From the NCBI RefSeq assembly GCF_011762025.1, contig NZ_JAASQR010000003.1:1-64000 (forward strand): DNA of 64,000 nucleotides, read 5' to 3'. Position 1 is the first letter of the stretch. Each line of letters opens with the position of its first letter. Positions 52,917-62,053 of the stretch are shown in pieces. The notes beneath the pieces were generated by a model. The model was not told the DNA's origin. It saw nothing but the letters and a program-made list of their open reading frames with translations, and did not search any database. This DNA comes from Sphingobium vermicomposti (GTDB lineage Bacteria; Pseudomonadota; Alphaproteobacteria; Sphingomonadales; Sphingomonadaceae). Made by a program: the position numbers and the translations under genes.

Positions 52917-54521
52917 TCAGGTCGTCGGAATTGCGGTGCAGTCACCGCTCGTGGAGCCAAAGCTCGCCGTCACGGAATTGCAGGTCCAACCGGCATACCA
53001 GTTGTCGCTGCTGTCCTTCACCGCGCCAACATAGTTGGTGGTGTCGAACGCCGCGTCGATCGTCTTGGGATCGGTCGCCGTCAGGGCGGTTTCCGTCGCG
53101 CCGTTGATGAACAGGCTGGTCAGCGACGGATTGTAGCTGATCGTGCTGTTCGGCCCGGCTTCGAAAATCGACTGGACCGCCGTCGCATCTACGCCACGGC
53201 TGCCCTTGTAGGGCGTGCCGTTGCACTGCATCGCCACCGAAATATAGCGGGGCTTGCCAGCATCCTCCAGCGCCGGGTCGGCATCACGCACCGTGGTCGT
53301 GCTGTCGATGCGCAGGCAGCTGTTGGTCGGCGCGACGATCAGGCCATTGACCAGCGTCAGGTCCGCGCCGCCGCGCAGCAGCATGGCCGAACCATTGCTG
53401 CCCGTCGTCGACCGGTGGATGTAGGTAAAGTTCGCCATCTTCAGATATTGGCGGGGCAGCGCGTCCTCGCCATTATTCGCGGCCGAACCACCGTTGGAAT
53501 CGGTTTCCAGGAAGCCGTCGCCAATGTCGTTGCCGCCACGCTGAGCGCTGATGACATATTGCACCGTGCCGCGATAACCGACGTCGGAGTCGAAATTATC
53601 ATCCTCGTTACCGGTCAAGACCAGATGGCGGAAATTGGGCGTGCCGCCAAAGGTTTCGATGCCATCGTCCGAACTGTTATGGACCTGAATATGGTCGATC
53701 TGCGTGCCACTACCGACGCCTGACGGGGTCAGGCCCTGCAATTCGCTGCCGCCCGACAGGACAAAGCCCGAATAGCGAATCTGGACATAGCTCATCCGGC
53801 CCGAATTGTCGGCGTCGTTAGCGCCGCCATAAAAGGCATTGCTAGTGCCCTCGGTGTCGCGTTGGCAAGCAGTGGTGCCGGCAACGGCAGCCGGTGCCAA
53901 GCAGTCAGTAACTTTCGCGCGACCCAACAGAACAACACCGCCCCACTGACCAGAGTCCTGGTCCGTGAGCTCGCCCTTAACATTCTTTTCGTGTGTGAAA
54001 ATGATCGGTTGAGTAGATGTTCCGATTGCGTTGATCTTGTTACCACGATTGACTGCCAGGAAAGCGTTGCCGGTCGATGCGTAAATGACCACACCAGCGT
54101 CAATGTTGAGTGTCACTTCAGTGTTCGAGCTAGCGGCACCCTGATCAGTGCCGACATCAACGCGACCAGGAAGTGAATAAATCACGCCCGTAACTTTTGG
54201 CAGTGTAGTGGTCTCCGTGAAACGAGCAGGCAGCTGACACACGCGCCAGTTGTTGCCGCTTTTGTCTGCAATCGTCGGGGTAGCGCCGGGATTGGTCAAC
54301 TGATTGGGTCCCGCTATGTTGGGGCAGTTCGCTGCGGCAGTCACTTTGCCGCCCGGCGTCGGCGTCGGAGTCGGCGTTCCGGGAGTAGGAGTCGGCGTGG
54401 GCGCCGGGATAACGACCGCGCCTTCGCCCGGCGAAGCGATGTCATCCGCCCCGCAAGCGCTCAGCGCCGCGCAGGCAACGCCCGCCATCAATATGGTTTG
54501 AATGCGATTAATCTTGGCCAT
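52917..54521 (-). CDS. Secreted/surface lipoprotein, beta-helix-like (ElpS-type by context)
   Basis: A 534-residue protein with a lipoprotein signal peptide: lipobox LSAC at about 20-23 with lipidated Cys. A TP-repeat linker (PTPTPTPGTPTPTPTPGG) follows, then a long Gly/Asn/Asp-rich region with beta-helix-like rungs (IDHIQVHNSSDDGIETFGGTPNFRHLVLTGNEDDNFDSD). ATG 54521 has GGAG 5 bases upstream. The adjacency to a full T2SS operon and an 11-bp-periodic Pho-type array upstream match the setting of the Caulobacter ElpS lipoprotein, which is released by a T2SS under phosphate starvation. Sequence homology with ElpS was not checked. No catalytic motif for a phosphatase is evident. Confidence 0.75.
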   Translation of the reverse strand: MAKINRIQTILMAGVACAALSACGADDIASPGEGAVVIPAPTPTPTPGTPTPTPTPGGKVTAAANCPNIAGPNQLTNPGATPTIADKSGNNWRVCQLPARFTETTTLPKVTGVIYSLPGRVDVGTDQGAASSNTEVTLNIDAGVVIYASTGNAFLAVNRGNKINAIGTSTQPIIFTHEKNVKGELTDQDSGQWGGVVLLGRAKVTDCLAPAAVAGTTACQRDTEGTSNAFYGGANDADNSGRMSYVQIRYSGFVLSGGSELQGLTPSGVGSGTQIDHIQVHNSSDDGIETFGGTPNFRHLVLTGNEDDNFDSDVGYRGTVQYVISAQRGGNDIGDGFLETDSNGGSAANNGEDALPRQYLKMANFTYIHRSTTGSNGSAMLLRGGADLTLVNGLIVAPTNSCLRIDSTTTVRDADPALEDAGKPRYISVAMQCNGTPYKGSRGVDATAVQSIFEAGPNSTISYNPSLTSLFINGATETALTATDPKTIDAAFDTTNYVGAVKDSSDNWYAGWTCNSVTASFGSTSGDCTAIPTT

Positions 54522-54631
54522 GTCGTCTCCGCTCCGGAATTTTCCGGCTGTTGTTGGAACGCGGAGCGAAGGGGATCTCGAATCGGACAACGCCCCCTGT
54601 CGCCCTCCGGTGCAGCAGCTAGGCGCGGCAG

Positions 54632-54702
54632 ATGACAGGCACGTTTTGCTTCCGTGACGAATTGGCGACGGTAAAATGACAGTTCGAAGACTATTTTGTC
54701 AG
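54632..54702 (-). promoter_or_regulatory. Extended Pho-type array upstream of the lipoprotein gene
   Basis: On the minus strand, CTGTCAT occurs at 54682-54676 and again at 54638-54632, exactly 44 bases (4 x 11) apart. In the same register lie CCGTCGC (54671) and TCGTCAC (54660), each matching the CTGTCAT unit at 4 of 7 positions; the fourth unit (54649) does not match. A CTGACAA sits 20 bases further up. The array ends about 110 bases before the lipoprotein start. Confidence 0.65.
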
Positions 54703-54726
54703 TTCGATGAATAAGGGCTGGCATGG

Positions 54727-54755
54727 AAAAGGGCGCCGTCCACCGGACGACGCCC
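54727..54755 (-). terminator. Terminator of the small TPR-like gene
   Basis: GGGCG-CGTCC (54731-54740) pairs with GGACG-CGCCC (54745-54755) around a 3-4 base loop, followed on the minus strand by TTTTCC. It lies 26 bases after the stop. Confidence 0.75.
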
Positions 54756-54780
54756 CCAAAAGGAATTTACGATAGCAGGA

Positions 54781-55164
54781 TCAACGCATTGCGTAGCTGG
54801 TCTCCAACCGCCCGATGGCGACACGGGCGATGTCACGGGAAGAAGATTCCTGGCCGTTGGCGAGCGTCAGCGTCATTTCAGGCGCAAATCGCGCGGAACG
54901 ATATGCCTTGTGAGCATCCTGCATGCGGCCCAGGCCTGCATAGGCATTCCCCAGATTGATCAACCGGGCCGGATCATTGGCCTCATCCGGCCGGGGAGCC
55001 GCAAGACGGCGCGCCGCACTTTCATAATCGCGGGACATAAGCGATGCTGCGGCCAGCCCACCGTCGGGAACGCCGACCACTACGACTTCGTCAGCTTCGG
55101 CCCAGGCCGCCACCGGAGCCATGGATGCGACCGCAACCCCGAAAACCGCCACCAGCTTGATCAT
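54781..55164 (-). CDS. Small periplasmic TPR-like protein
   Basis: A 127-residue protein with a signal peptide (about 22 residues, ending PVAAWA). The mature part has one or two TPR-like helix pairs (DPARLINLGNAYAGLGRMQDAHKAYRSAR). It probably mediates protein contacts in the periplasm. ATG 55164 has AGGAG 7 bases upstream; longer frames have no signal peptide at the start. It precedes the lipoprotein gene on the same strand, with its own terminator, and has a weak two-unit Pho-like site (TTGTCAC, GTGAAAT; 55222-55205) about 40 bases upstream. The conserved neighbourhood suggests it works with the lipoprotein and receptor. Confidence 0.75.
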   Translation of the reverse strand: MIKLVAVFGVAVASMAPVAAWAEADEVVVVGVPDGGLAAASLMSRDYESAARRLAAPRPDEANDPARLINLGNAYAGLGRMQDAHKAYRSARFAPEMTLTLANGQESSSRDIARVAIGRLETSYAMR

Positions 55165-55525
55165 CGCATCTCTCCTGACAAAACTTTCTAATATAGTCAG
55201 GATTATTTCACTTCGGTGACAATGGAGCAAGTCGCAACAGACCCTCACAAAAGCATTTTCTTTTGTTATATTTCAATATCTTATGACTTTTTCTTCAAAC
55301 TGTCATAAAAGTGCAATTGAACTGAAAAATCTTTTACTCGCCGAGTCGCCCGGCAAAAATTCCGGTATCGACGCCCTGCACCGCGGCTTTGGCTTCGCTT
55401 GACCGAGCCTCGCCTGACTTACTGATCTAAAAGGAAAGGTCCGGAGGGTTCTGTTGCCCGGCCCCTCCGGCAGCCGCTGAATTCCCTTCTGTTGCCCGGT
55501 GGGTTCAACCGCGTTCTTTTTGAGT
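55165..55525. other. Intergenic region between the TPR-like gene and tmRNA
   Basis: About 360 bases, AT-rich near 55240-55340, with no gene. It holds the promoter of the TPR-like gene, including the weak Pho-like site, and the 3' flank of the tmRNA gene. No other structure was identified with confidence. Confidence 0.4.
55205..55222 (-). promoter_or_regulatory. Weak Pho-like site upstream of the TPR-like gene
   Basis: TTGTCAC (55222-55216) and GTGAAAT (55211-55205) on the minus strand are 11 bases apart and match CTGTCAT at 5 and 4 of 7 positions. This is weaker than the gspC box. A CTGTCAT is also present at 55300-55306 on the plus strand, in the opposite orientation. Confidence 0.4.
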
Positions 55526-55795
55526 AATGTCAGGCCGCGAGGCCATCAATTACGCAGCAAGAGCAAGAGCCTCGTTATCGTTGGCACTTACGTGTTTTGA
55601 ACATTTTTACGGCTTACTCAGGCCGGGTGAAGACATCGCCTTTCAACACACGTCGATCCTAGTTCGGCCCCGTCAATCACCCCGCATATCCGGGATAAAT
55701 GGTGGAGCCGCCGGGTACTGCCCCCGGGTCCGCTGCGCCTATTGCACGACACGATTTATCACCATAGCCGGGCGAACCCGGCACCTCGCGATATG
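55526..55795 (-). ncRNA. ssrA: Two-piece (circularly permuted) transfer-messenger RNA
   Basis: On the minus strand the acceptor piece comes first and ends in GGCGGCTCCACCA at 55700, with a T-arm-like segment and hairpins upstream. The coding piece then begins GGGGCCGAACTAGGATCGAC at 55671. Near its 3' end the tag frame (55585-55550) encodes ANDNEALALAA followed by TAA, the sphingomonad tag, then a GGCC/GGCC hairpin. This acceptor-before-coding order is the permuted arrangement known in alphaproteobacteria; the two pieces are cut apart after transcription. The outer ends given are approximate. tmRNA with SmpB rescues stalled ribosomes and tags the nascent peptide for degradation. Confidence 0.92.
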
Positions 55796-55827
55796 GGACA
55801 ATCAGCGGGCTTTTTCAACCTCTACGG

Positions 55828-56340
55828 TCACGCGGCGATCAAATGGACGGCTCTTGGCTCTGCGATGGGCAATCCGCCCGTCTTCGCCTGGGCCATCAGT
55901 TCCTGTTTGCGCGCCAGCATCCGGTCACGCAGTTCCACCAGGTCAACATCTGCCTTGCGACACTGGGCGAACATGCCATCGGACTGCCGCTCCTCCTCCT
56001 TGACATGATGCTTGATCTCTTCCGACAGCACCGTAACCTTGGCATCGTAGAAATCGTCGTCGGGCGACCCGGCCTCGATATCATTTATCAGCACCTTGGC
56101 CCCATCATGTTCGACATAGGCTTCGTCCAGCGCGTCACTTTCTATCTTGCCCCGGAACGCGGGATAAAAGATTTCCTCTTCGATCATGGTGTGGATCTTC
56201 AGTTCCGTGCATATCTGGTGAGCGATGTCCTGCTTGCGCCCACCGCTTCTGGCTTTTTCAAACTGTTCGAACAGATCCTCGACCTTGCGGTGGTCAGCCT
56301 TCAATAGAGCGATCGCATCAGTAAATTCGGCCTTGGCCAT
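55828..56340 (-). CDS. Hemerythrin-domain protein
   Basis: A 170-residue, helix-rich protein. The diiron ligands of the hemerythrin HHE pattern appear as LLKADHRKVEDLF (His near 17), KIHTMIEEEIFYPAF (His and Glu near 50-54), EHDGAKVLI and IKHHVKEEE. Cytosolic proteins of this family bind oxygen or iron or sense them; the specific role here is unknown. It has no signal peptide. Monocistronic by position. Confidence 0.88.
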   Translation of the reverse strand: MAKAEFTDAIALLKADHRKVEDLFEQFEKARSGGRKQDIAHQICTELKIHTMIEEEIFYPAFRGKIESDALDEAYVEHDGAKVLINDIEAGSPDDDFYDAKVTVLSEEIKHHVKEEERQSDGMFAQCRKADVDLVELRDRMLARKQELMAQAKTGGLPIAEPRAVHLIAA

Positions 56341-56441
56341 GACATGTCCTCCTCGTGAACAATCTCGTCATCAAGCGGCTGAAACCGCACCAAGTTCCGC
56401 GCGTCGGCGGACAATCAAAATTTCCATTCCGAAAGCGAATG

Positions 56442-56843
56442 TCATTCATACCCGACATCGTGAGCATGGGGCTTGGCATGGCCCCCGGTCCGCAGATAAC
56501 GCCGGTCAATCTCGCCGATAAGCACTTCAGCCTCCTTGCCGCCTGCCATCTTCAACAACTCATCGACCTTGGCTTCCAGCCGGTCGTCATTCTCCTTCGA
56601 CGCCGGAGAACCAATGTAGAGAAAATAGGCAAGCCCCACGACCTGCCAGATCAGTTGCAGGAATTCCGACTGCCAGTTTTCAAAGGTGTCGCGCCCCATT
56701 TCGATGGCATAGGCTGCCAGTTCCGGCCCCTGGCCGTGGGACCGCGCTTCGTCCACATAGGCCCACCAGCCGAACAGCCAGTGCAGCGCGATCGAAACAA
56801 GAAAGAACAGTGCCGTTATCCAGCCATATGCATAGCGTTTCAT
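56442..56843 (-). CDS. Small membrane protein, DUF6766-like
   Basis: A 133-residue protein with two hydrophobic helices ([20 protein letters not shown] near the N terminus and [17 protein letters not shown] near 60) and a charged, soluble C terminus. It fits my memory of the DUF6766 family (conserved, unknown function). ATG 56843 follows a GAGGACGAATGAC stretch; a longer frame to 56882 has no better site. It is divergent from trpG. Confidence 0.7.
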   Translation of the reverse strand: MKRYAYGWITALFFLVSIALHWLFGWWAYVDEARSHGQGPELAAYAIEMGRDTFENWQSEFLQLIWQVVGLAYFLYIGSPASKENDDRLEAKVDELLKMAGGKEAEVLIGEIDRRYLRTGGHAKPHAHDVGYE

Positions 56844-56956
56844 GTCATTCGTCCTCTCGGATTTTTCGGATGGCGAACGCACGGGCGGCTGGCGGGTTCA
56901 CAGCTCCGCCGATTCCGATTGGCCCGGCGGCTCTGGCGCATTATAGCGCTGGTCCC

Positions 56957-57547
56957 ATGATCCTCGTCATCGACAATTATGACAGCTTCACCTGGAACCT
57001 CGTCCATTATCTTATGGAATTGGGGGCGGAGGTCGAAGTCGTGCGCAACGACGCCATTTCCCCCGGCCAGGCGCTATCCAGCGGTGCCAGCGCCTTCCTC
57101 CTGTCGCCGGGCCCCTGCACGCCTAATGAGGCCGGGGTCAGCCTGGACCTGGTCGCCGCCTGCGCCGACGCGGGCGCACCCTTGCTGGGCGTTTGCCTGG
57201 GCCATCAGGCAATCGGCCAGCATTTTGGCGGCCATGTCGTGCGCGGCGGACTGATGCACGGCAAGACTTCGCCCGTCACGCATGACGGCACCGGCCTGTT
57301 CGAAGGGCTGCCGTCCCCCTTCACCGCGACCCGCTATCACTCGCTGATCGTGGAGGACATCCCCGAATGCCTCATCGTCAATGCGACCAGCGATGACGGA
57401 TCGGTCATGGGCTTTCGTCACAAAAGCCTGCCGATCCATTCGGTCCAGTTCCACCCCGAAAGCATCGCGACGGAATATGGGCATGACATGCTGGCCAACT
57501 TCCTGCGCATCGCCGGCATCCCAGTTCGGGAACGCGCTGCGGCCTGA
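56957..57547 (+). CDS. trpG: Anthranilate/aminodeoxychorismate synthase component II
   Basis: A 196-residue class I glutamine amidotransferase that supplies ammonia to anthranilate synthase component I. The catalytic triad is the Cys in [12 protein letters not shown] and the His-Glu in [13 protein letters not shown]; the N-terminal [15 protein letters not shown] is diagnostic. It may serve both tryptophan and p-aminobenzoate synthesis, as PabA and TrpG are not separable here. ATG 56957 begins the conserved domain. It opens a five-gene run; trpE is not in the window. Confidence 0.93.
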   Translation: MILVIDNYDSFTWNLVHYLMELGAEVEVVRNDAISPGQALSSGASAFLLSPGPCTPNEAGVSLDLVAACADAGAPLLGVCLGHQAIGQHFGGHVVRGGLMHGKTSPVTHDGTGLFEGLPSPFTATRYHSLIVEDIPECLIVNATSDDGSVMGFRHKSLPIHSVQFHPESIATEYGHDMLANFLRIAGIPVRERAAA

Positions 57548-57600
57548 ATTTCGTTTTCCCACTCTCGACTCCAGCACGGCAGCATGATTAAGGCACCGCC

Positions 57601-58593
57601 ATGACCAGCCTGCCCGATCCTGCAGCACCACTTAGCGCCGATAAGGCCGCCCACGCATTCGACCTGCTGTTCGATGGCGATCTTTCGGAAGCGCAGATCG
57701 CGGACTTCCTCGTCACCATGGCACAGCGCGGCGAAACTGCCGTGGAAATCGCTGCGGCGGCACGAGCGATGCGAGCACGCATGATCCCCGTCAACGCTCC
57801 CGAAGGCGCGATCGATGTGTGTGGAACCGGCGGTGACGGCCATCATACGCTGAACGTATCCACAGCGGTCAGCCTGGTGGTGGCGGCCGCTGGCGTCCCC
57901 GTCGCCAAGCATGGCAACCGCGCCGCTTCCTCCAAGGCCGGGGCAGCCGACACGCTCGAAGCACTTGGCCTTGACCTCGACCGCGCTGCCCAGACCGCCG
58001 AAGCGACGCTGGCCGACCTTGGCATCTGCTTCCTCTTCGCGCAAAATTACCACCCCGCGCTCAAACGGCTGGCCCCGATCCGCAAGGCGATCGGCGAACG
58101 CACTATCTTCAACCTGATGGGCCCCCTCGCCAATCCCGCCCGCGTGCGCCGCCAATTGGTGGGCATCGCCCGGCCTGCCTACGTCCCGATCTACGCCGAA
58201 GCATTGGCGGAGTTGGGCGTCGATCGCGCCTTGGTCATTTCCGGGGACGAAGGCCTGGATGAACTGTCGCTGGCGGGCGGCAACGACATGGCAGAGGTAA
58301 AGGGTCACAGCCTGATCGCGATGCACCGCGTCACCGCTGCCGAAATCGGCCTTTCAACCCATCCGGTCGACGCAATCAGGGGCGGCGACCCCGCCCATAA
58401 CGCAGTGGCGCTTCGCGCCCTGCTCCTGGGGGAGCCGGGACCCTATCGTGACGCCGTGCTACTGAATGCCGCCGCCGCCCTTATGGTCGCGGACGCCGTG
58501 CCAAACCTTCGCGACGGCGTGGAAGAAGCCGCAGAAACGATCGATCGCGGGCTTGCCAACGCCCTGCTCCAGTGCTGGATTGCCTATAAATGA
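57601..58593 (+). CDS. trpD: Anthranilate phosphoribosyltransferase
   Basis: A 330-residue enzyme that joins anthranilate and PRPP in tryptophan synthesis. The PRPP-binding CGTGGDG lies near residue 79 and is followed by the family segment [23 protein letters not shown]; the [25 protein letters not shown] block is intact. It starts 53 bases after trpG and overlaps trpC by 4 bases. Confidence 0.96.
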   Translation: MTSLPDPAAPLSADKAAHAFDLLFDGDLSEAQIADFLVTMAQRGETAVEIAAAARAMRARMIPVNAPEGAIDVCGTGGDGHHTLNVSTAVSLVVAAAGVPVAKHGNRAASSKAGAADTLEALGLDLDRAAQTAEATLADLGICFLFAQNYHPALKRLAPIRKAIGERTIFNLMGPLANPARVRRQLVGIARPAYVPIYAEALAELGVDRALVISGDEGLDELSLAGGNDMAEVKGHSLIAMHRVTAAEIGLSTHPVDAIRGGDPAHNAVALRALLLGEPGPYRDAVLLNAAAALMVADAVPNLRDGVEEAAETIDRGLANALLQCWIAYK

Positions 58594-59381
58594 CCAACAA
58601 GCTGACCGAAATCTGCGATACAAAACGAGAAGAAGTCGCTCGCCGCAAAGCCGCTACGACCGTAGCAGACCTGCAAACGCGTGCCGCTGGGCAAACCCCG
58701 CCACGCGGCTTTCGCCAGGCTCTGGACGCCGCTTCGCGCACCGGTTTCGGCCTCATCGCCGAGGTTAAAAAGGCGAGCCCTTCCAAGGGTCTCATCCGCC
58801 CCGATTTCGACCCACCCGCCCACGCCCGGTCCTACGCCGCCGCTGGTGCCGCCTGCCTCTCGGTCCTCACGGACGAACCCTATTTCCAGGGGCATGACGA
58901 CTATTTGATCGCCGCCCGTTCGGCCTGCACCCTGCCCGTGTTGCGCAAGGATTTCCTGGTCGACCCCTGGCAGGTGCTTGAAAGCCGGTCGCTGGGTGCG
59001 GACGCCATTCTCATCATCGTCGCGGCGCTTGACGATGCGCAAATGGCGGAAATTGAGGACGCCGCGCTGGGTCTGGGCATGGACGCGCTGATCGAAGTTC
59101 ACGACGCCCACGAACTGGAACGAGCGATGAAGCTGCGATCCCGCCTCATCGGGGTCAACAACCGCGACCTGCGCGACTTCAGTGTCGATTTCGCACGAAC
59201 CTATGAGTTGATCGGCCAGGCGCCCGAAGGCTGCACCTTCGTCGCGGAAAGCGGCATCGGCAGTCATGCGGACCTGATCGCCATGTCGGACCATGGCGTA
59301 CGCTGCTTCCTCGTCGGCGAATCGTTGATGCGCCAGACAGATGTCGAGGCGGCGACCCGCGCGCTGCTCACGGGCGCATGA
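58590..59381 (+). CDS. trpC: Indole-3-glycerol-phosphate synthase
   Basis: A 263-residue TIM barrel that closes CdRP into indole-3-glycerol phosphate. The catalytic Lys lies in [40 protein letters not shown] and [10 protein letters not shown] are all present. It is unfused to TrpF. It overlaps trpD and moaC by 4 bases each. Confidence 0.96.
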   Translation: MTNKLTEICDTKREEVARRKAATTVADLQTRAAGQTPPRGFRQALDAASRTGFGLIAEVKKASPSKGLIRPDFDPPAHARSYAAAGAACLSVLTDEPYFQGHDDYLIAARSACTLPVLRKDFLVDPWQVLESRSLGADAILIIVAALDDAQMAEIEDAALGLGMDALIEVHDAHELERAMKLRSRLIGVNNRDLRDFSVDFARTYELIGQAPEGCTFVAESGIGSHADLIAMSDHGVRCFLVGESLMRQTDVEAATRALLTGA

Positions 59382-59848
59382 ACGGCCTCACCCATCTGGG
59401 TGACGACGGATCGGCCCGGATGGTCGATGTCTCGACCAAGGCGGTGACGTCCCGTGTAGCAGTGGCCACCGGCCACATCTCCATGAACGAAGAGGCAGCG
59501 ACAGCGATCGCCCAGGGCCTCGTAAAAAAGGGTGACGTGCTTGCCGTGGCACGGGTGGCGGGCATCATGGCCGCCAAGCGCACGGCCGACCTCATTCCGC
59601 TCTGCCATCCGATCGCGTTGACATCGGTGACCATCGATTTTGACCTTGAAACGCAAGGCATCACCGTAAAAGCGACGGCAAAAACCGCTGGTCAGACAGG
59701 CGTGGAGATGGAGGCGTTGACAGCCGCCTCGACCGCACTGCTGACGATTTACGATATGGCCAAGGCGATCGACAAGGCGATGGTCATAGATGGGGTCCGT
59801 CTGCTGACCAAGACCGGCGGCAAGTCGGGCGACTGGCGCGCTCCTTGA
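59378..59848 (+). CDS. moaC: Cyclic pyranopterin monophosphate synthase
   Basis: A 156-residue enzyme of molybdenum-cofactor synthesis that acts after MoaA. The signatures [24 protein letters not shown] and [32 protein letters not shown] are clear. It overlaps trpC (ATGA) and moeA (TTGA), so cofactor genes are transcribed with the trp genes, an arrangement seen in related bacteria. Confidence 0.96.
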   Translation: MNGLTHLGDDGSARMVDVSTKAVTSRVAVATGHISMNEEAATAIAQGLVKKGDVLAVARVAGIMAAKRTADLIPLCHPIALTSVTIDFDLETQGITVKATAKTAGQTGVEMEALTAASTALLTIYDMAKAIDKAMVIDGVRLLTKTGGKSGDWRAP

Positions 59849-61026
59849 GCCTGATCCCGGTCGCGGAGGCGCAGGCCCGGCTGCTGGCGCTGGCCCCTCG
59901 GCTTCCCGCTGAGCAGTTGCCCATGTCCGATTGTGCGGGCCGCTGGCTGGCCAACGAAGTCGTGGCCTTGCGTAGCCAGCCCTGGGCAGATCTTTCGGCC
60001 ATGGACGGCTACGCCATCCGCGCCGCCGAATGGCCAGGACCTTGGCGCATAACGGGGGAAAGCGCGGCTGGCGGCGCTGTTCCCCCTCCCCTTCCGCCCG
60101 GCCAAGGCTGCCGCATCTTTACCGGCGCCCCGCTGCCCGAAGGCGCGGACACGGTGCTCATTCAGGAGAATGCAGCCGTCGACAATGATGTGCTGCACCC
60201 CGAAGGAGCTGAACTTACTAAAGGCCGCAATGTGCGAATGGCCGGCTCGGACTTCCAGACAGGGCAGCGATTGCTGGCGGCGGGAACCGCCTTGGGTGCA
60301 GCGCAGATTGCGCTAGCGGTGCTGGGTGGCCACGGGGCGCTTCCGGTTGGCCCCCGCCCCCGGGTTGCATTGATCTCTACGGGAAATGAACTGGTTCCTC
60401 CGGGCGCGCCGACCCCGCCAGGTTCTCTGCCCTCCTCAAACGCTTCGATGATCGCTGCGATGCTCAACACCCTGCCCTGCGACGTCATGGACATGGGGAT
60501 CGTGCCCGACAGCCTGGACGCGATGACCAAGGCGCTGGAACGTGCCGTTGGGGCGGACATCATTCTGTCGACCGGTGGAGCGTCCGTAGGCGATCATGAC
60601 TTTGTGCGGTCGGCATTTTCCCGCGCTGGCGGCAAGCTGGATTTCTGGAAAATCCGCATGCGCCCCGGCAAGCCGCTGATGGCAGGAACCTTGGGGGACG
60701 CGGTATTTCTTGGATTACCGGGAAATCCAGTTTCGGCGTTTGTCACCGCCACCCTGTTCCTGTTGCCCCTGGTCCGACACATGGCGGGCGCGGCTGATCC
60801 TTTTCCCCGGACGTCGACAGCGCCCCTCACCACGCCGCTTCCTGCAACGGGAGAGCGCGACGATTATTTGCGCGCCTATCGCGACGCTGGGGGCGTGGCA
60901 TGCATTACTTCGCAAGATAGCGCAGCGGCGTTTGCCTTGGGTCAGGCTGACTGCCTCATCCTGCGCCCCGCCGCTTCCCGACCTGCCAATGCGGGCGATC
61001 AAGTGACCATCCTTCCCCTGGCATGA
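59845..61026 (+). CDS. moeA: Molybdopterin molybdenumtransferase
   Basis: A 393-residue enzyme that inserts molybdate into adenylated molybdopterin. The MoCF-binding domain has the motif [10 protein letters not shown] and the later [12 protein letters not shown]; the [15 protein letters not shown]-terminal block is typical. The start is TTG 59845, overlapping the moaC stop (TTGA). It ends within the base of a terminator hairpin belonging to the convergent small gene. Confidence 0.95.
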   Translation: MSLIPVAEAQARLLALAPRLPAEQLPMSDCAGRWLANEVVALRSQPWADLSAMDGYAIRAAEWPGPWRITGESAAGGAVPPPLPPGQGCRIFTGAPLPEGADTVLIQENAAVDNDVLHPEGAELTKGRNVRMAGSDFQTGQRLLAAGTALGAAQIALAVLGGHGALPVGPRPRVALISTGNELVPPGAPTPPGSLPSSNASMIAAMLNTLPCDVMDMGIVPDSLDAMTKALERAVGADIILSTGGASVGDHDFVRSAFSRAGGKLDFWKIRMRPGKPLMAGTLGDAVFLGLPGNPVSAFVTATLFLLPLVRHMAGAADPFPRTSTAPLTTPLPATGERDDYLRAYRDAGGVACITSQDSAAAFALGQADCLILRPAASRPANAGDQVTILPLA

Positions 61027-61051
61027 AAAAAGGGGCCGCAATGCGGCCCCT
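61025..61051 (-). terminator. Strong terminator, minus strand
   Basis: AGGGGCCGC and GCGGCCCCT (61031-61051) pair perfectly around AAT. The minus strand continues with TTTTTT. It lies 22 bases after the stop of the minus-strand small gene and overlaps the moeA stop. Confidence 0.88.
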
Positions 61052-61073
61052 CCTTCAACTGATGAGCGATCAC

Positions 61074-61232
61074 CTAGCGTTGTTGCTTGTCCTGGCCGCT
61101 CTTATTCTTGCCTCGGCCTTCGCCCATTTGGCCCTGGCGGTTCTCTTGCTGTTGCTGACGTCCGCCCTCACTGGAACGGTCGCCACCCTGTTGGCGGCGC
61201 TGATCACCACCCTGATTATTCTGGTTTGCCAT
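61074..61232 (-). CDS. Short Gln/Gly-rich hydrophilic protein
   Basis: A 52-residue reading frame beginning MANQNNQGGDQRRQQGGDRS and continuing rich in Gln, Gly, Arg, Asn and Lys, with no hydrophobic residues to speak of. It should be disordered and soluble. GGAG lies 6 bases before the ATG and a strong terminator follows, so it looks like a genuine gene. The plus-strand frame over the same bases is Leu-rich simply because it is antisense to Gln codons. The function is unknown; similarly composed short proteins occur as stress-related or low-complexity proteins in sphingomonads. Confidence 0.75.
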   Translation of the reverse strand: MANQNNQGGDQRRQQGGDRSSEGGRQQQQENRQGQMGEGRGKNKSGQDKQQR

Positions 61233-61351
61233 CTCACTCTCCTATTCACGCCTTTGTCGAAGGCTGCCATGAAACGGATGCCGGGCCACTCCGTTCCTTT
61301 CGTTACGCTTAACGGTTGGCCGCTTGACTTGGCCCCATACGTTTCCTATGC

Positions 61352-61366
61352 GTTCTCCATCCGTTC
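61352..61366 (+). promoter_or_regulatory. SOS box (LexA operator)
   Basis: GTTC, seven bases, GTTC (61352-61355 and 61363-61366), the exact alphaproteobacterial LexA operator. It ends 18 bases before the lexA start, consistent with autorepression. Confidence 0.9.
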
Positions 61367-61384
61367 CATGGAGGACAAGCAGGC

Positions 61385-62053
61385 ATGCTGACGCCAAAAC
61401 AACAGGAATTGCTCGGCTTCATTCAGAACCGGTTGGACGAAGGTGGCGTCTCCCCTTCCTTTGAGGAAATGAAAGAAGCGCTCGACCTGCGATCCAAATC
61501 CGGCATCCACAGGCTCATCAATGCGCTTGAGGAGCGGGGCTTCATTCGTCGACTTCCTAACCGGGCACGGGCGCTGGAAGTCCTAAAACTGCCCGAGGCG
61601 ATGCATCGCGCGCCGAAGGCGGCTCCGTCCAAACCGCAACTCGTCGCCAAGGCGCCGATAGCGGCCAATGATGTGATCGACATTCCGCTGCATGGCCGCA
61701 TCGCCGCGGGCGTGCCGATCGAGGCGCTGGAGGGGCAGAACATGCTGTCCGTGCCGGCCGCCTTGCTAGGATCAGGCGATCATTATGCGCTGGAGGTTTC
61801 AGGCGACTCAATGGCCGAGGCAGGCATATTGGACGGTGATTTCGCACTGATCCAACGTACCGAAGTGGCGCGTGAGGGACAGATCGTCGTCGCGCTGATC
61901 GACGAGATCGAGGCGACGCTCAAATATTTTCATCGCGAAGGTCCCAAGGTGCGACTTGATCCTGCCAACGCGGCTTATGAACCCCAAGTCTATGATCCCC
62001 GTCAGGTGCGAATTCAGGGCAAGCTGGCTGGACTCCTGCGGCGCTACAACTGA
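61385..62053 (+). CDS. lexA: LexA repressor
   Basis: A 222-residue SOS repressor. The N-terminal winged HTH ([32 protein letters not shown]) is followed by a 30-residue linker and the S24 domain: cleavage site at Ala-Gly in [12 protein letters not shown], catalytic Ser in [11 protein letters not shown] and Lys in [12 protein letters not shown]. RecA-stimulated self-cleavage lifts repression. It carries its own SOS box upstream. Its stop overlaps the end of the convergent comEC gene by 10 bases. Confidence 0.96.
   Translation: MLTPKQQELLGFIQNRLDEGGVSPSFEEMKEALDLRSKSGIHRLINALEERGFIRRLPNRARALEVLKLPEAMHRAPKAAPSKPQLVAKAPIAANDVIDIPLHGRIAAGVPIEALEGQNMLSVPAALLGSGDHYALEVSGDSMAEAGILDGDFALIQRTEVAREGQIVVALIDEIEATLKYFHREGPKVRLDPANAAYEPQVYDPRQVRIQGKLAGLLRRYN

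Noticed and set aside
55300..55306. CTGTCAT on the plus strand as a Pho box for the TPR-like gene
   Set aside because: Single good unit in the wrong orientation for the minus-strand gene; the weaker minus-strand pair at 55205-55222 is better placed.
55527..56003. 158-codon forward frame
   Set aside because: It lies over the tmRNA gene and the hemerythrin gene on the other strand; composition is not protein-like.
61023..61391. 122-codon forward frame, Leu-rich, between moeA and lexA
   Set aside because: It is antisense to the Gln/Gly-rich short gene; the terminator T run and ribosome site support the minus strand, and the frame's start lies within the terminator hairpin.
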